Assembly (NCBI GenBank): GCA_029062075.1
Contig: JAIDQW010000537.1
Location: forward strand, 1-5,658
Source: Paramuribaculum sp.
GTDB lineage: Bacteria > Bacteroidota > Bacteroidia > Bacteroidales > Muribaculaceae
Direction: 5' to 3'
Length of the DNA: 5,658 nt
Shown here piece by piece: positions 1-5,621 of the stretch (position 1 is the stretch's first letter; every line of letters starts with the position of its first letter). The notes beneath the pieces were generated by a model. It was not told where the DNA came from. It was given only the letters and a program-made list of their open reading frames with translations, and did no database searches. The position numbers and the translations under genes are program-made.

Positions 1-1430
1 ACGCTTTCCTCCATTATCTGGATCTTGGCTCACGATTCTCCTCATACTCCTCTTTTCTCAACACAGCCCTTACCGACAAAAAGCATGTGCCGTCATTGTC
101 AAAAATGAAGCTTGAACCCGAAATTGATAAGCACGGCTCTATAGCCGACCTTATCAGCCCGGGGCAGGAACTGATGGTGCAGATCGTCAAGGAACCCATA
201 TCATCAAAAGGGCCCAGGCTCACCACTGAAATAACACTTACCGGCAGGTATCTCGTGCTGATTCCGTTTGGTGACAAAATCTCTATTTCCCAGAAAATTA
301 AAACCACTGAGGAAAAATTCAGACTCAGGCAACTCGTTGAAAGTATCCGCCCCAAAAACTTCGGCGTCATTATCCGCACATCGGCTGAAGGAAAAAGAGT
401 GGCTGAACTCAACCATGAAATGAAAACACTTCTGCAGTGTTGGGAAGACACTGTTGCAAGAGCGCAGAAAGCCACCGCCCCGGCACTCATTTTTGAAGAG
501 GAAAGCCGAATTGTGGGAGTACTCCGCGATGTTTTCAATCCATCATTTGAAAACATCTATGTTAACGATAGCGATATTTACTCACAGATTTCTAAGTATG
601 TGAGCCTTATCGCTCCTGAGAAAAAAGACATTGTTAAGCTCTACGACAAGGAGACCCCGATTTTTGACAACTTCAATATCACACGACAGATTAAATCTTC
701 GTTTGGCAAAACGGTGTCATTCAAAAGCGGAGCATACATCATTATCGAGCATACTGAGGCTCTGCATGTTATTGACGTTAACAGCGGAAACCGATCCAAA
801 GCTGCCAATGACCAGGAGAGCAATGCACTCGATGTTAATATCAGAGCCGCTGATGAAATAGCACGGCAACTTCGCCTGAGGGATATGGGTGGCATTATTG
901 TCATTGACTTTATCGATATGGCTAAGGCAGAGCATCGCCAGAAACTCTATGAGCACATGAAAGAGATTATGGCTAACGATAGAGCACGCCATAACATACT
1001 ACCGCTCAGTAAATTCGGGCTGATGCAGATTACCCGACAGAGAGTGCGGCCCGCACTTGACATCGTTACAGCCGAAGAGTGTCCTTCCTGCTACGGTAAA
1101 GGCATTGTTCAGCCTTCACTACTTTTCACTGACACCCTCAAGGAGAAAATCGAATATCTGGTGCATGACCTTAAAGTGAATGACTTTATCATGTATGTTC
1201 ACCCATACGTCAACGCATATCTCAAAAAGGGATTATTCTCGCAATACCTGAGATGGCGTCTTGCATTAGGTAGAAAATTCAAGATTCTTCCTGACCAGTC
1301 GCTCGCCTACCTTGAGTACAGAGTTATTGACAAGGACAAAAACGAAATTGACCTCAAGGAGGAAAAAGATATTGATTCCTCCGCAACAAAAACAAAAAAC
1401 AAAGCCAAGAACAGAACTAAGGAGGAGTAA
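1..1430 (+). CDS. rng: Ribonuclease E/G family endoribonuclease, 5' partial
   Basis: Single-strand-specific endoribonuclease for rRNA maturation and mRNA decay in the cytoplasm. The reading frame is open from base 3, and the residues before the first possible in-window start (GTG at 87) already read as the S1 RNA-binding domain (AFLHYLDLG), so the gene starts upstream of the window. About 475 residues are present; roughly 50 are missing if it has the usual Bacteroidetes length of about 520. After the S1 part come the RNase H-like/DNase I-like catalytic regions, with the two Mg-binding aspartates expected in IDVNSG (codon 774-776) and IDFIDM (codon 906-908). The Zn-link cysteines are in CPSCYGKG (codons 1080-1082 and 1089-1091). 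The C-terminus is a short Lys/Glu-rich tail, without the long scaffold domain of E. coli RNase E, so it is RNase G-like. It ends in tandem stops TAA TAG. Family call is secure; RNase G rather than E is by architecture. Confidence 0.95.
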   Translation, partial: AFLHYLDLGSRFSSYSSFLNTALTDKKHVPSLSKMKLEPEIDKHGSIADLISPGQELMVQIVKEPISSKGPRLTTEITLTGRYLVLIPFGDKISISQKIKTTEEKFRLRQLVESIRPKNFGVIIRTSAEGKRVAELNHEMKTLLQCWEDTVARAQKATAPALIFEEESRIVGVLRDVFNPSFENIYVNDSDIYSQISKYVSLIAPEKKDIVKLYDKETPIFDNFNITRQIKSSFGKTVSFKSGAYIIIEHTEALHVIDVNSGNRSKAANDQESNALDVNIRAADEIARQLRLRDMGGIIVIDFIDMAKAEHRQKLYEHMKEIMANDRARHNILPLSKFGLMQITRQRVRPALDIVTAEECPSCYGKGIVQPSLLFTDTLKEKIEYLVHDLKVNDFIMYVHPYVNAYLKKGLFSQYLRWRLALGRKFKILPDQSLAYLEYRVIDKDKNEIDLKEEKDIDSSATKTKNKAKNRTKEE

Positions 1431-1455
1431 TAGCGTACTCCCCTGTATTCTATAT

Positions 1456-1496
1456 AAAAAGGTTGTGTAAGAGCAGGCTCTTACACAACCTTTTTT
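1456..1496. terminator. Bidirectional intrinsic terminator between convergent genes
   Basis: A perfect 19-bp inverted repeat (1456-1474 with 1477-1495) is separated by only two bases, so the hairpin closes on a tight 4-nt loop. A run of six T follows on the plus strand. The five A at the left end give a T-run on the minus strand. It lies 25 bp after the RNase G stop and one base past the deacylase stop (1498-1500), so it can end both transcripts. Confidence 0.93.
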
Positions 1497-1497
1497 C

Positions 1498-2046
1498 TTA
1501 AAGAACTATTTCAGCCGGATTTTCTATGAGAACCGGAATGCGGTTAAGCAAAGCTAACAAATCTTTATTAGCTATGGCTATGAAACCACACGCATCGCCA
1601 TCGGTTACAACAATCTTTTCTCTTTCAGCCACATCCTTATCCATCACAAAGATAACATCTGAAGCTTCAGGGCGTAGAAGAGCAAGAGGCGTTGCTGCTC
1701 CGTGGGGAGTTCCGAGTACCTCAAGCATCAGCTGCTCATCGGCAAAGGATACTCTTGGAATCTGCAATGATGCTCCAAATGCCTTAGTTATAAAGGGTTT
1801 TCGGGCATGAGTGATATAAAGCCAGAACTTATTCTTTTGCCGGTTGGTAAGCAAAATTGTCTTAACTGTATCTATTCCGAAAGCCTTGTCAATGTTAAGG
1901 CAATCATCCATCGACACTCCGGGGTCACTTTCAATGCGGCTGAAAAACAATCCGGAGCGCACCAGAGAGTCATATATAAGTTTCTGAGTTTCTGATTTGA
2001 ACGTTGCAGGAGCTCCGGTCATTATCTCACTTGTGTAGAATCCCAT
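1498..2046 (-). CDS. YbaK/ProRS-associated (ProX-type) aminoacyl-tRNA deacylase
   Basis: A 182-residue cytoplasmic protein made of a single YbaK/ProRS-associated domain, the fold that hydrolyses mischarged tRNA in trans. Visible family features are the conserved lysine in the KTILLTN strand (Lys62) and the GTPHGAATPLALL segment. The latter contains a GxxxP motif (residues 116-120) typical of editing domains of this family. The overall layout (leading helix about 20-35, then alpha/beta core) resembles PrdX/ProXp-ala proteins, which remove alanine wrongly attached to tRNA-Pro. The exact substrate (Ala-tRNA-Pro or Cys-tRNA-Pro) is inferred from resemblance only. The start ATG at 2046-2044 has no Shine-Dalgarno, as is normal in Bacteroidetes, and lies about 25 bp downstream of a good promoter. 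The gene is monocistronic: divergent from the hexosaminidase and convergent with RNase G, with a shared terminator at its end. Confidence 0.88.
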   Translation of the reverse strand: MGFYTSEIMTGAPATFKSETQKLIYDSLVRSGLFFSRIESDPGVSMDDCLNIDKAFGIDTVKTILLTNRQKNKFWLYITHARKPFITKAFGASLQIPRVSFADEQLMLEVLGTPHGAATPLALLRPEASDVIFVMDKDVAEREKIVVTDGDACGFIAIANKDLLALLNRIPVLIENPAEIVL

Positions 2047-2071
2047 ATCTTTTCAATACTATTATTTCACG

Positions 2072-2102
2072 CAAAATTAAAGAATTAAATATATTATGCT
2101 AA
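2072..2102 (-). promoter_or_regulatory. Bacteroidetes-type promoter of the deacylase gene
   Basis: On the minus strand the -7 element TAATTTTG (2079-2072) matches TAnnTTTG perfectly. TTAG (2102-2099) matches the -33 TTTG at 3 of 4 positions, with a 19-bp spacer. Transcription would start near 2067 and leave a 5' leader of about 20 nt. It occupies the same bases as the divergent promoter of the hexosaminidase. Confidence 0.65.
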
Positions 2103-2107
2103 CTTTG
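2077..2107 (+). promoter_or_regulatory. Bacteroidetes-type promoter of the hexosaminidase gene
   Basis: The -7 element TAACTTTG (2100-2107) matches TAnnTTTG perfectly. At a 19-bp spacer the -33 position (2077-2080) reads TTAA, a weak 2 of 4 match, so strength may depend on an activator. The predicted start is near 2112, giving a leader of about 30 nt. Confidence 0.55.
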
Positions 2108-2141
2108 TGGGAAATAATATTCTAATTCCGAATTTATAATT

Positions 2142-3791
2142 ATGAATTTCAAATCACTAACCGGATCAATTGCCGGTATCATGCTAATCTGTGCCGCAAC
2201 TGTGTCTGCAGCAGACATCATTCCACTGCCCGCCTCTGTTACCAAAGGCAAATCTTCTTACACCTTTCCTAAAGAAACCACCTACATGGTGCCTGCTTAT
2301 GAGGGCGACAGTATCGCTAATCTTTTCACTATAATGCTTCCGGAGCTTGAAAAAGCTACCGGCGCAAATATTAGAAAGACAGATGCGAACTCCGACATCT
2401 CATTGATGCTCGATATGTCTGTTCCACCCGAAGGCTATAACCTGAACGTGAGCCCGGCAGGAGTTGTTATCTCCGCCTCACGCCCCGCAGGCTTTTTCTA
2501 TGGATTGCAGACTCTTCGCCAGATGCTCCCCGTTGTCGCAGCCTCTCCTGCTACTGTTGAGGAAGTTACTATAACAGACTCTCCCCGATTCGGATGGCGC
2601 GGATTTATGCTTGATGAAGGACGCCATATTTTCGGCAAGGATGAAGTGAAGAGAGTCCTTGATATGATGGCACTATACAAAATGAACCGCTTACACTGGC
2701 ACTTGACTGAAGATCAGGGTTGGCGTATTGAAATCAAGAAATATCCCAAGCTCACAGATGTGGGTGCAAAGAGAAAGAGCACATCACTCGGATGGGGTTC
2801 ATTTAACACCGACACAGTACCCTACTACGGATTTTACACTCAGGATGATATCAAAGAGATTGTTGCATACGCAAAAGACCGCTTTATTGAGGTTGTTCCT
2901 GAGATTGACATTCCAGGTCATACCCAGGCTGCGGTTGCTGCTTACCCTGAGATTCTTGCCTGTGATCCGGAAAATACCCACGAAGTGTGGATTATGCAGG
3001 GAGTAAGCCGCGACGTGATGAATGTATCCAATCCCGCTGCCGTTCAGTTTGCCAAAGATATTATCGATGAACTGATACCTTTGTTCCCATACGGATACAT
3101 ACACCTCGGCGGTGACGAATGTCCTACTGATAAATGGGAAAAGAACGATGCCTGCATAGCACAGCTTGACAGCATCGGCTCCACCAATTTCCGCGATCTG
3201 CAGCTCAATTTCTACAAAGAACTTGTAAATCATATTGCTGCGAAACCTAAAGATGAGCAACGTAAACTGATATTCTGGAATGAAGTGCTTCATGGAAACA
3301 CAGACATGCTTCCCAAGGACATGACCATCATGGCATGGGTAGGAGCAGACAAAGCTGCCAAAGAAGCGGCTACAAGAGGACTTACCACCATTCTTACTCC
3401 GCAGATTCCTTATTATATAAACAGAAAACAGTCTCCTCTTGCCGGCGAACCTCTCACCCAGGGTTGGGGAACGGAAACTCTCGAAGCTGTTTACAATTAT
3501 GTGCCTATGAAAGATATTCCGGCAGAGCTTGCCGACAAGTATATGGGCGTTCAGGCAAATTTCTGGTCTGAGTATGTTATTGCTCCGGAGCTTCTTGAAT
3601 ATCTGATGCTTCCCCGACTATTAGCTGTGGCTGAAGCCGGATGGACTCCCCAAAACGAGCGTAACTATGAAGATTTCCACAAGCGTCTGCGCACTCACGA
3701 GGATATTTTCCAGGCAAACGACTGGAACTATGCCCGTCATGCTTTCGCTAAAGAAATCTGTAAAAAATGCCTGGAAAAGAAGACTAAATAA
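2142..3791 (+). CDS. Secreted GH20 beta-N-acetylhexosaminidase
   Basis: Exo-acting hydrolase that removes terminal GlcNAc or GalNAc from glycans by substrate-assisted catalysis. It has 549 residues. Residues 1-23 form a signal peptide (charged start, hydrophobic core, VSA before Ala24) with no lipobox, so it is probably periplasmic. A GH20b-like alpha/beta domain spans about 25-145 and the TIM-barrel catalytic domain about 148-510. Key motifs are RGFMLDEGRH (151-162 region, substrate-binding Arg161 likely), HWHLTEDQGWR (185-195), PEIDIPGH (253-260) and HLGGDE (321-326), with catalytic pair Asp325-Glu326. Aromatic pocket residues Trp379, Trp399 and Trp475 are also present. The position usually read as Tyr-x-Asp appears to be Tyr-Ile-Asn (425-427). 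It lacks the C-terminal PA14/discoidin modules found on many Bacteroides GH20 enzymes. ATG at 2142 fits the signal peptide and the promoter. It has its own promoter and terminator, and no SusC/SusD or other glycan genes are adjacent here. Confidence 0.95.
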   Translation: MNFKSLTGSIAGIMLICAATVSAADIIPLPASVTKGKSSYTFPKETTYMVPAYEGDSIANLFTIMLPELEKATGANIRKTDANSDISLMLDMSVPPEGYNLNVSPAGVVISASRPAGFFYGLQTLRQMLPVVAASPATVEEVTITDSPRFGWRGFMLDEGRHIFGKDEVKRVLDMMALYKMNRLHWHLTEDQGWRIEIKKYPKLTDVGAKRKSTSLGWGSFNTDTVPYYGFYTQDDIKEIVAYAKDRFIEVVPEIDIPGHTQAAVAAYPEILACDPENTHEVWIMQGVSRDVMNVSNPAAVQFAKDIIDELIPLFPYGYIHLGGDECPTDKWEKNDACIAQLDSIGSTNFRDLQLNFYKELVNHIAAKPKDEQRKLIFWNEVLHGNTDMLPKDMTIMAWVGADKAAKEAATRGLTTILTPQIPYYINRKQSPLAGEPLTQGWGTETLEAVYNYVPMKDIPAELADKYMGVQANFWSEYVIAPELLEYLMLPRLLAVAEAGWTPQNERNYEDFHKRLRTHEDIFQANDWNYARHAFAKEICKKCLEKKTK

Positions 3792-3808
3792 AATCTTCTG
3801 AGACTATA

Positions 3809-3850
3809 AAAGGTGGTGGAATCAGTCAAAAATTCCACCACCTTTCTTAT
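3809..3850 (+). terminator. Intrinsic terminator of the hexosaminidase gene
   Basis: A perfect 14-bp stem (3809-3822 with 3832-3845) with a 9-nt loop begins 17 bp after the stop codon. The trailing tract is TTT C TT and then T-rich, a moderate U-tract. It faces the terminator of the minus-strand RNA gene at 3880-3925. Confidence 0.85.
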
Positions 3851-3879
3851 TTATTAAGAAATTGCGCCCTCTAACTATC

Positions 3880-3925
3880 AAAAAAGAAGAGGTTGCATCA
3901 AAACTTATCGTTATGATACAACCTC
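3880..3925 (-). terminator. Intrinsic terminator of the minus-strand ncRNA
   Basis: The stem pairs 3889-3895 (GAGGTTG) with 3919-3925 (CAACCTC), then one C/A mismatch, then 3897-3900 (ATCA) with 3914-3917 (TGAT), around a 13-nt loop. Read on the minus strand the stem is followed at once by TTCTTTTTTG (3888-3879), a strong U-tract. On the plus strand the trailing bases are not T-rich, which fixes the orientation. No protein gene reads toward it, so it must end the RNA transcribed from 4172. Confidence 0.82.
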
Positions 3926-4172
3926 CTTATAAATTCCACATCAAAGGATGCGATGAAACTCCGAATGACAGGATTTGAGTGCTCGCCTGCCTTTGTAATC
4001 CGCCTGGGCATGAATGCCTCCCACAAGTGGGATGGGGCCCGCCATTGGCCGGCTAAGCTTGTCTCGGTATTTCACAAGTAATTGATGAGTTTCCCAATCT
4101 ACTTTGATGTGGTAAACCTTGAAGCTTTTATTGTTTTATATCAGGTACCGAAGCTCTCTCGCTTCATTATTA
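3881..4172 (-). ncRNA. Structured non-coding RNA, candidate 6S-like/Bacteroidales-1 RNA
   Basis: The unit has a full promoter (-33 at 4206-4209, -7 at 4178-4185), about 290 transcribed bases and a terminator at 3880-3925. No minus-strand frame is longer than a few codons. The core is a long imperfect rod. Its closing helix pairs 4102-4112 with 3936-3946 (11 bp, perfect, 177 nt from end to end). An 8x8 internal loop and a second helix pairing 4087-4093 with 3955-3961 (7 bp) follow. Next is a large open region of about 28 by 19 nt whose 5' side holds a small hairpin (4078-4058, 5 bp). Beyond it, 4058-4051 pairs with 3987-3981 (7 bp with one bulged base). The GC-rich tip has small hairpins at 4019-4032 (6 bp) and 4007-4018 (5 bp). 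A rod with a central bubble and a core of about 180 nt is what 6S RNA looks like. The known Bacteroidales-1 motif is likewise described as bounded by such a promoter and terminator. That an RNA gene is here is well supported; the family is inferred from shape and memory, with no alignment. Confidence 0.72.
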
Positions 4173-4177
4173 CAACA

Positions 4178-4209
4178 CAAAGATAAACCAAGATGTTTTG
4201 AAAAACAAA
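4178..4209 (-). promoter_or_regulatory. Strong Bacteroidetes-type promoter of the ncRNA
   Basis: On the minus strand TTTG (4209-4206), a 20-bp spacer and TATCTTTG (4185-4178) match the -33/-7 consensus at every defined position. It is the best promoter in the window. The start is expected near 4172. It faces away from the ABC operon promoter, with 16 bp between the two -33 boxes. Confidence 0.82.
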
Positions 4210-4225
4210 TAAATATTCCCGTTTT

Positions 4226-4257
4226 TTTGAAATAAATTTCACCTTTGTGTAACTTTA
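4226..4257 (+). promoter_or_regulatory. Promoter of the ABC transporter operon
   Basis: TTTG (4226-4229), a 20-bp spacer and TAACTTTA (4250-4257) match the Bacteroidetes consensus except for the last base of the -7 element. The start is expected near 4262, leaving a leader of about 36 nt. A competing reading uses CACCTTTG (4240-4247) as the -7 element, but then the -33 spacing is far too short. Confidence 0.62.
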
Positions 4258-4261
4258 TCTT

Positions 4262-4279
4262 CGTTAGTCTCCTCTAACG
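4262..4279 (+). promoter_or_regulatory. Palindrome/hairpin at the 5' end of the ABC operon leader
   Basis: CGTTAG (4262-4267) and CTAACG (4274-4279) form a perfect 6-bp inverted repeat around TCTCCT. It begins at the predicted transcription start. It may be a 5' stabilising hairpin in the mRNA or, as DNA, an operator for a dimeric repressor. Which of the two cannot be told from sequence, and a chance palindrome of this size is possible. Confidence 0.4.
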
Positions 4280-4297
4280 TATAAAATCAATTGAACA

Positions 4298-4981
4298 ATG
4301 ATTATTAAACTCAAGGATGTAAACAAAACTTACCCGGGCGTGGTGCCCCTCCATGTGCTCAAGGGTATTAATCTGAAAATAGCCAAAGGCGAACTGGTGT
4401 CTATCATGGGTGCTTCAGGTTCCGGCAAATCAACACTCCTTAATATATTAGGTATTCTTGATAATTATGACTCCGGTGAATATTATCTTGACGGGGTACT
4501 AATCAAGAATCTCAGTGAGAATAAGGCTGCCGAATTGAGAAACAAAATGATAGGCTTTGTGTTTCAGAGCTTTAACCTCATAAGCTACAAGAACGCGCTT
4601 GAAAATGTAGCGTTACCCTTGTTCTATCAGGGAGTGTCTCGCCGCAAGCGCAACGCTCTTGCTATGGAGCAACTGGAAAGAATGGGACTTGCCGACCGCG
4701 CCCACCACCTTCCGGGTGAACTTTCAGGCGGTCAGAAGCAGAGAGTGGCTATTGCACGTTCACTCATCACACAGCCCTCCATCATTCTCGCCGATGAACC
4801 TACGGGTGCTCTTGACTCGCATACCTCTAAGGAGGTGATGAATGTGTTCCGGCAGCTTAATGCAGACGGAATGACTATCATAATAGTTACCCACGACCCG
4901 AAAGTTGGAGACGCAACCAACCGTATTATCAGAATAGAGGACGGAATTATTCAACCGGAAAAACCTGAGATTCATGTTTGA
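4298..4981 (+). CDS. ABC transporter ATP-binding protein, MacB/LolD type
   Basis: Cytoplasmic nucleotide-binding subunit of a MacB/LolD (type VII, mechanotransmission) ABC system; such pairs drive export of peptides, antibiotics or lipoproteins across the envelope. At 227 residues it is the full length of the family. All motifs are intact: Walker A GASGSGKST (38-46), Q-loop Gln90 in FQSFNLI, signature LSGGQKQR (142-149), Walker B IILADE with catalytic Glu167, D-loop ALD (171-173) and the H-loop His199 in VTHD. ATG at 4298 gives the expected MI-x-L-x-x-V-x-K-x-Y start; no Shine-Dalgarno precedes it. The last 8 nt overlap the permease start (ATG at 4974), suggesting translational coupling and a joint complex. 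Substrate is unknown, and no membrane-fusion protein or outer-membrane partner lies inside the window. Family call is very secure; LolD or MacB function specifically is not. Confidence 0.96.
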   Translation: MIIKLKDVNKTYPGVVPLHVLKGINLKIAKGELVSIMGASGSGKSTLLNILGILDNYDSGEYYLDGVLIKNLSENKAAELRNKMIGFVFQSFNLISYKNALENVALPLFYQGVSRRKRNALAMEQLERMGLADRAHHLPGELSGGQKQRVAIARSLITQPSIILADEPTGALDSHTSKEVMNVFRQLNADGMTIIIVTHDPKVGDATNRIIRIEDGIIQPEKPEIHV

Positions 4982-5621
4982 TCTGATTAGAGAGATAGCC
5001 CAGACTATCAGAAATAATAAATTACGCACTTTCCTTACCGGATTTGCCGTGACATGGGGCATATTCATGCTCATTGTGTTGCTCGGCATGGCGCGAGGAG
5101 TGGCTAATTCATTCGAGGACAGAAGCAGCCCTGAGCGAAATCGCCGCATCAATGTGTATCAGGGCTATACGAACAAGCCATATAAAGGATACAAGGAAGG
5201 ACGCTCAATCAAGCCCAAAGCTGAGGATATTGATATGCTCGTGAGAGAACATCCTGAAATAATCAAAGAGGTTAGCGCATACAAGTATCTCATGGGTGGA
5301 AACATCTCGTCCCACAAAGACTATATTTCCTCATCCATTGAAGGTGTTTTCCCTGCCGAGCAAAAGATGTATGACATCGAAATGATGGACGGCAGATTCA
5401 TAAACTCTGCCGATCTCGAGTATCAGCGTAAAACTCTTGTTATCGGCAAGGAGGATGCCACCACCCTGTTTGGCGACCCCATGAAAGCTGTTGGTCAGAG
5501 GGTTAAAGCTCAAGGTCTGTCCTGGCTCATTGTTGGAGTATATGACCATAGATGGCTCACAGCTGTTTATGAACAGTTAAGAACAATTATGACCATATCA
5601 GGTTACTACGGAACACAGTAA
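4974..5621 (+). CDS. MacB-like ABC transporter permease, interrupted by in-frame TAA
   Basis: Membrane partner of the preceding ATPase. The 215 residues comprise a short cytoplasmic coupling region (1-18, with the NNKLRTFLTG motif usual at the start of these permeases), transmembrane segment 1 (about 19-40) and most of the MacB-type periplasmic core domain (about 45-215). Family features include the EGR turn, GVFPAEQ, DGRFIN and LIVGVY. Family members are about 400 residues with three more transmembrane segments after the periplasmic domain; none is present before the TAA at 5619-5621. The same frame goes on after the stop with NLQVLLTDEGSN, which fits the next strand of the family, up to the window edge. 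The conserved Pro expected after the tyrosine in this region (Tyr-x-Pro) is replaced (Tyr199-Glu-Gln). Hence this is best read as the 5' half of a nonsense-mutated gene or a sequence error, not as a natural short protein. The start overlaps the ATPase gene by 8 nt. Confidence 0.85.
   Translation: MFDLIREIAQTIRNNKLRTFLTGFAVTWGIFMLIVLLGMARGVANSFEDRSSPERNRRINVYQGYTNKPYKGYKEGRSIKPKAEDIDMLVREHPEIIKEVSAYKYLMGGNISSHKDYISSSIEGVFPAEQKMYDIEMMDGRFINSADLEYQRKTLVIGKEDATTLFGDPMKAVGQRVKAQGLSWLIVGVYDHRWLTAVYEQLRTIMTISGYYGTQ

Noticed and set aside
14..556. Long minus-strand frame opposite the RNase G gene
   Set aside because: No domain is recognisable and it is fully overlapped by a conserved gene; it is a codon-bias shadow. 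The same holds for the other overlapping frames on either strand.
1416..1427. AAGGAGG-like sequence at the end of the RNase G gene
   Set aside because: It is coding (Lys-Glu-Glu tail) and is followed by stops and a terminator rather than a gene.
3919..3929. AGGAGG in the ncRNA terminator that could pair with the TCTCCT loop of the ABC leader
   Set aside because: Only about five contiguous pairs, and the AGGAGG is locked in the terminator stem; this is not enough to claim RNA-RNA regulation.
3953..4081. Plus-strand 42-codon open frame (starts MKLRMTGFEC) in the intergenic region
   Set aside because: It lies wholly antisense to the structured RNA core, has no promoter of its own and no recognisable family. 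Its composition follows the GC-rich hairpins, so it is most likely a shadow of the RNA.
3881..4172. tmRNA, SRP RNA or RNase P RNA as identity of the ncRNA
   Set aside because: There is no CCA end or tag-peptide frame, no SRP GGAAG tetraloop motif and no RNase P conserved core; size and rod shape fit 6S better.
4828..4839. TAAGGAGGTGAT, a near-perfect Shine-Dalgarno sequence
   Set aside because: It is inside the ABC ATPase gene, where it encodes the family-typical KEVM. No gene starts after it, and Bacteroidetes rarely use Shine-Dalgarno sites.
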